Positions 41,868-43,015 of a stretch of 43,015 nt of DNA are shown piece by piece (the first letter of the stretch is position 1; each line of letters begins with the position of its first letter). This stretch comes from Deltaproteobacteria bacterium (lineage in GTDB: Bacteria; Desulfobacterota; Binatia; UBA12015): the NCBI GenBank assembly GCA_029262355.1, contig JAJCZO010000393.1:1-43015 (forward strand). Direction: 5' to 3'. The position numbers and the translations under genes are program-made. Under the pieces are notes generated by a model. That model was not told the origin of the DNA. It saw only the letters and a list, made by a program, of their open reading frames with translations, and searched no databases.

Positions 41868-43015
41868 ATGGCAGACATCTCGCGCTGGCGGCTTTCCGTC
41901 TCGGCCGAGCGCCGCGCTCTCGTCGTAACCGACATCGTCGCCGGCTCCGCTCCTCGCCCGCAATACTACGCGATGATGGGCCTGTCGGTCCTACTCTCGG
42001 GATTCGGTCTCTTGGTGAACAGCCCGGCCGTCGTCATCGGCGCCATGCTCGTCTCGCCGCTCATGACGCCGATCTTCGGAGTTTCGCTCGCGCTGTCCCG
42101 CGGCGACCTACGACTCTTGGTCGATGCCATCCTGGCCGAGTTCGGCGGCGTGATTCTGGCAATCGCGCTCGCGTTCATTCTAGGGCTCGCGCCTCTCTCC
42201 CTGAGCCCCACGCCCGAGATGCTGGCACGGACGAGTCCGACATTGATGGACCTCCTCGTAGCGGCACTCGCTGGCATCGCTGGCTGCATCGCAATGATCG
42301 ACGAGCGCATCGGCCCCGCCCTACCCGGCGTTGCGATCGCAACGGCGCTCACACCTCCCCTCGCCACGTCGGGGCTCTGCCTCGCCTTCGGATCGTACGA
42401 CGGCGCGTGGGGCGCCTTCCTGCTGTTCTTCGCCAACTTTCTGGCGATCCTCGCCGTGTCCACCCTGATGTTCATTCTAGCGGGCTTCGTCACCCGCGAG
42501 GAGTTCGGCGGTGCCGCGACCTTCGCCCGACGCTTCGGGGCAGCCCTGATCGGACTCCTCGTCGTCACGGTGCTGCTCACACAGCAGCTATTCACGGTCA
42601 TCCAGGATCGTTGGATCACGCGGACCGTTACGTCGGTCGTACGCGAGCAATTGCGCGACGAGCCGAACATCAGCGTGCTCGAATCCCGACACGCGCGAAA
42701 CAGAGGTCGGCTCCAGGTGATGGCCGTACTGCGGACACCGCGCGTCGTCTCGCCTGCGAGAGTCACAAAGATCCAGGAAGCACTCTCCGGTCGACTGGAC
42801 GAGCCGGTCGACCTGTACTTTCGGTGTGCGTTGACCAAGGACGTCGCCGCGACGGGCGCGGCCAGCCTACTGGGCGAACAGACTCTCGACGGCGACTTCG
42901 ATCGGGAGAACCTCTCTCCGAACGCACGAATGATCCAGGTGGGCGAGCAGGCGGTCCGAGACATCCTCGTGAACCGCCCCGACGTCATTCTTCGGGACGT
43001 CTCCCTCGCCGAGAT
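41868..43015 (+). CDS. DUF389 polytopic membrane protein (3' end beyond window)
   Basis: The frame is open from ATG 41868 to the window edge (382 codons). It begins with ADISRWRLSVSAERRAL and runs through several membrane helices: YYAMMGLSVLLSGFGLLVNSPAVVIGAMLVSPLMTPIFGVSLAL, then AEFGGVILAIALAFILGLAPLSL, PTLMDLLVAALAGIAGCIAMI, LPGVAIATALTPPLATSGLCLAFG and LLFFANFLAILAVSTLMFILAG. VIGAMLVSPLMTPI and PGVAIATALTPPLATSG are hallmarks of the DUF389 family, with a soluble C-terminal domain visible from about residue 260. The family's transport or sensing function is not established. Full length is usually 400-500 residues. Confidence 0.9.
   Translation, partial: MADISRWRLSVSAERRALVVTDIVAGSAPRPQYYAMMGLSVLLSGFGLLVNSPAVVIGAMLVSPLMTPIFGVSLALSRGDLRLLVDAILAEFGGVILAIALAFILGLAPLSLSPTPEMLARTSPTLMDLLVAALAGIAGCIAMIDERIGPALPGVAIATALTPPLATSGLCLAFGSYDGAWGAFLLFFANFLAILAVSTLMFILAGFVTREEFGGAATFARRFGAALIGLLVVTVLLTQQLFTVIQDRWITRTVTSVVREQLRDEPNISVLESRHARNRGRLQVMAVLRTPRVVSPARVTKIQEALSGRLDEPVDLYFRCALTKDVAATGAASLLGEQTLDGDFDRENLSPNARMIQVGEQAVRDILVNRPDVILRDVSLAE

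Overview
The window is about 43 kb of G+C-rich, densely coding chromosomal DNA from a Gram-negative bacterium: there is an RND efflux system, many lipoboxes and signal peptides, and outer-surface style Cys-rich proteins. The DUF4215-type 'myxo-disulfide' repeats, the Cys-rich secreted proteins and the aerobic acyl-CoA and CoA-transferase chemistry point to a deltaproteobacterial-type lineage (Myxococcota, Desulfobacterota or candidate phylum Binatota). That placement is inference. I found no rRNA, tRNA, CRISPR array, insertion sequence or prophage.

The main result is that three genes carry an in-frame TGA exactly where the family has its catalytic Cys or Sec, each followed at the same distance by a hairpin resembling a bacterial SECIS. 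They are an ArsC-family arsenate reductase-like protein (23868-24221, Sec12), an iodothyronine-deiodinase-like protein fused to a membrane domain (30059-31141, minus, Sec217) and a glutathione peroxidase (37297-37776, minus, Sec36). Ordinary gene callers split or lose all three. Ordinary genes here also end in TGA, including the glutathione peroxidase itself, so TGA is not globally reassigned. The organism therefore very probably decodes UGA as selenocysteine; no sel genes lie in the window.

Layout. 1-3939: RND permease (3' end off the window) and its membrane fusion protein, minus strand. 4140-6109: DUF2157 and GDYXXLXY membrane protein pair. 6167-9457: large secreted protein with nine exact 45-residue Cys-rich modules. 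9561-13186: PPOX-type flavin-fold protein, GT2 glycosyltransferase and a secreted alpha/beta-hydrolase lipoprotein. 13355-16141: small membrane protein, His-rich secreted protein, cupin and MBL-fold hydrolase. 16282-19119: wHTH-ATPase-TPR regulator. 19325-23457: GT-C-like membrane protein overlapping a lipoprotein sulfatase. 23547-26448: small hypothetical, Sec-ArsC, GreB with a CTG start, HCCA isomerase/DsbA-like protein and nitronate monooxygenase. 26457-28736: vanadium haloperoxidase. 28858-31872: possible broken gene, membrane-anchored coiled-coil protein, Sec-deiodinase-like protein and DoxX-like protein. 31912-36039: PKD lipoprotein, crotonase, class III CoA-transferase and phytoene-desaturase-like oxidoreductase. 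36177-41702: CAP-domain secreted protein, Sec-GPx, acyl-CoA dehydrogenase, DUF1330-like lipoprotein, SDR and SH3 lipoprotein. 41868-end: DUF389 membrane protein (3' end off the window).

Functionally the right half combines thiol/selenol redox enzymes, possible halogen chemistry (haloperoxidase near a deiodinase-like protein) and CoA-linked or flavin-dependent catabolism (crotonase, CoA-transferase, acyl-CoA dehydrogenase, SDR, nitronate monooxygenase). Most of these genes are monocistronic or in pairs rather than in one long operon, so pathway membership is inference.
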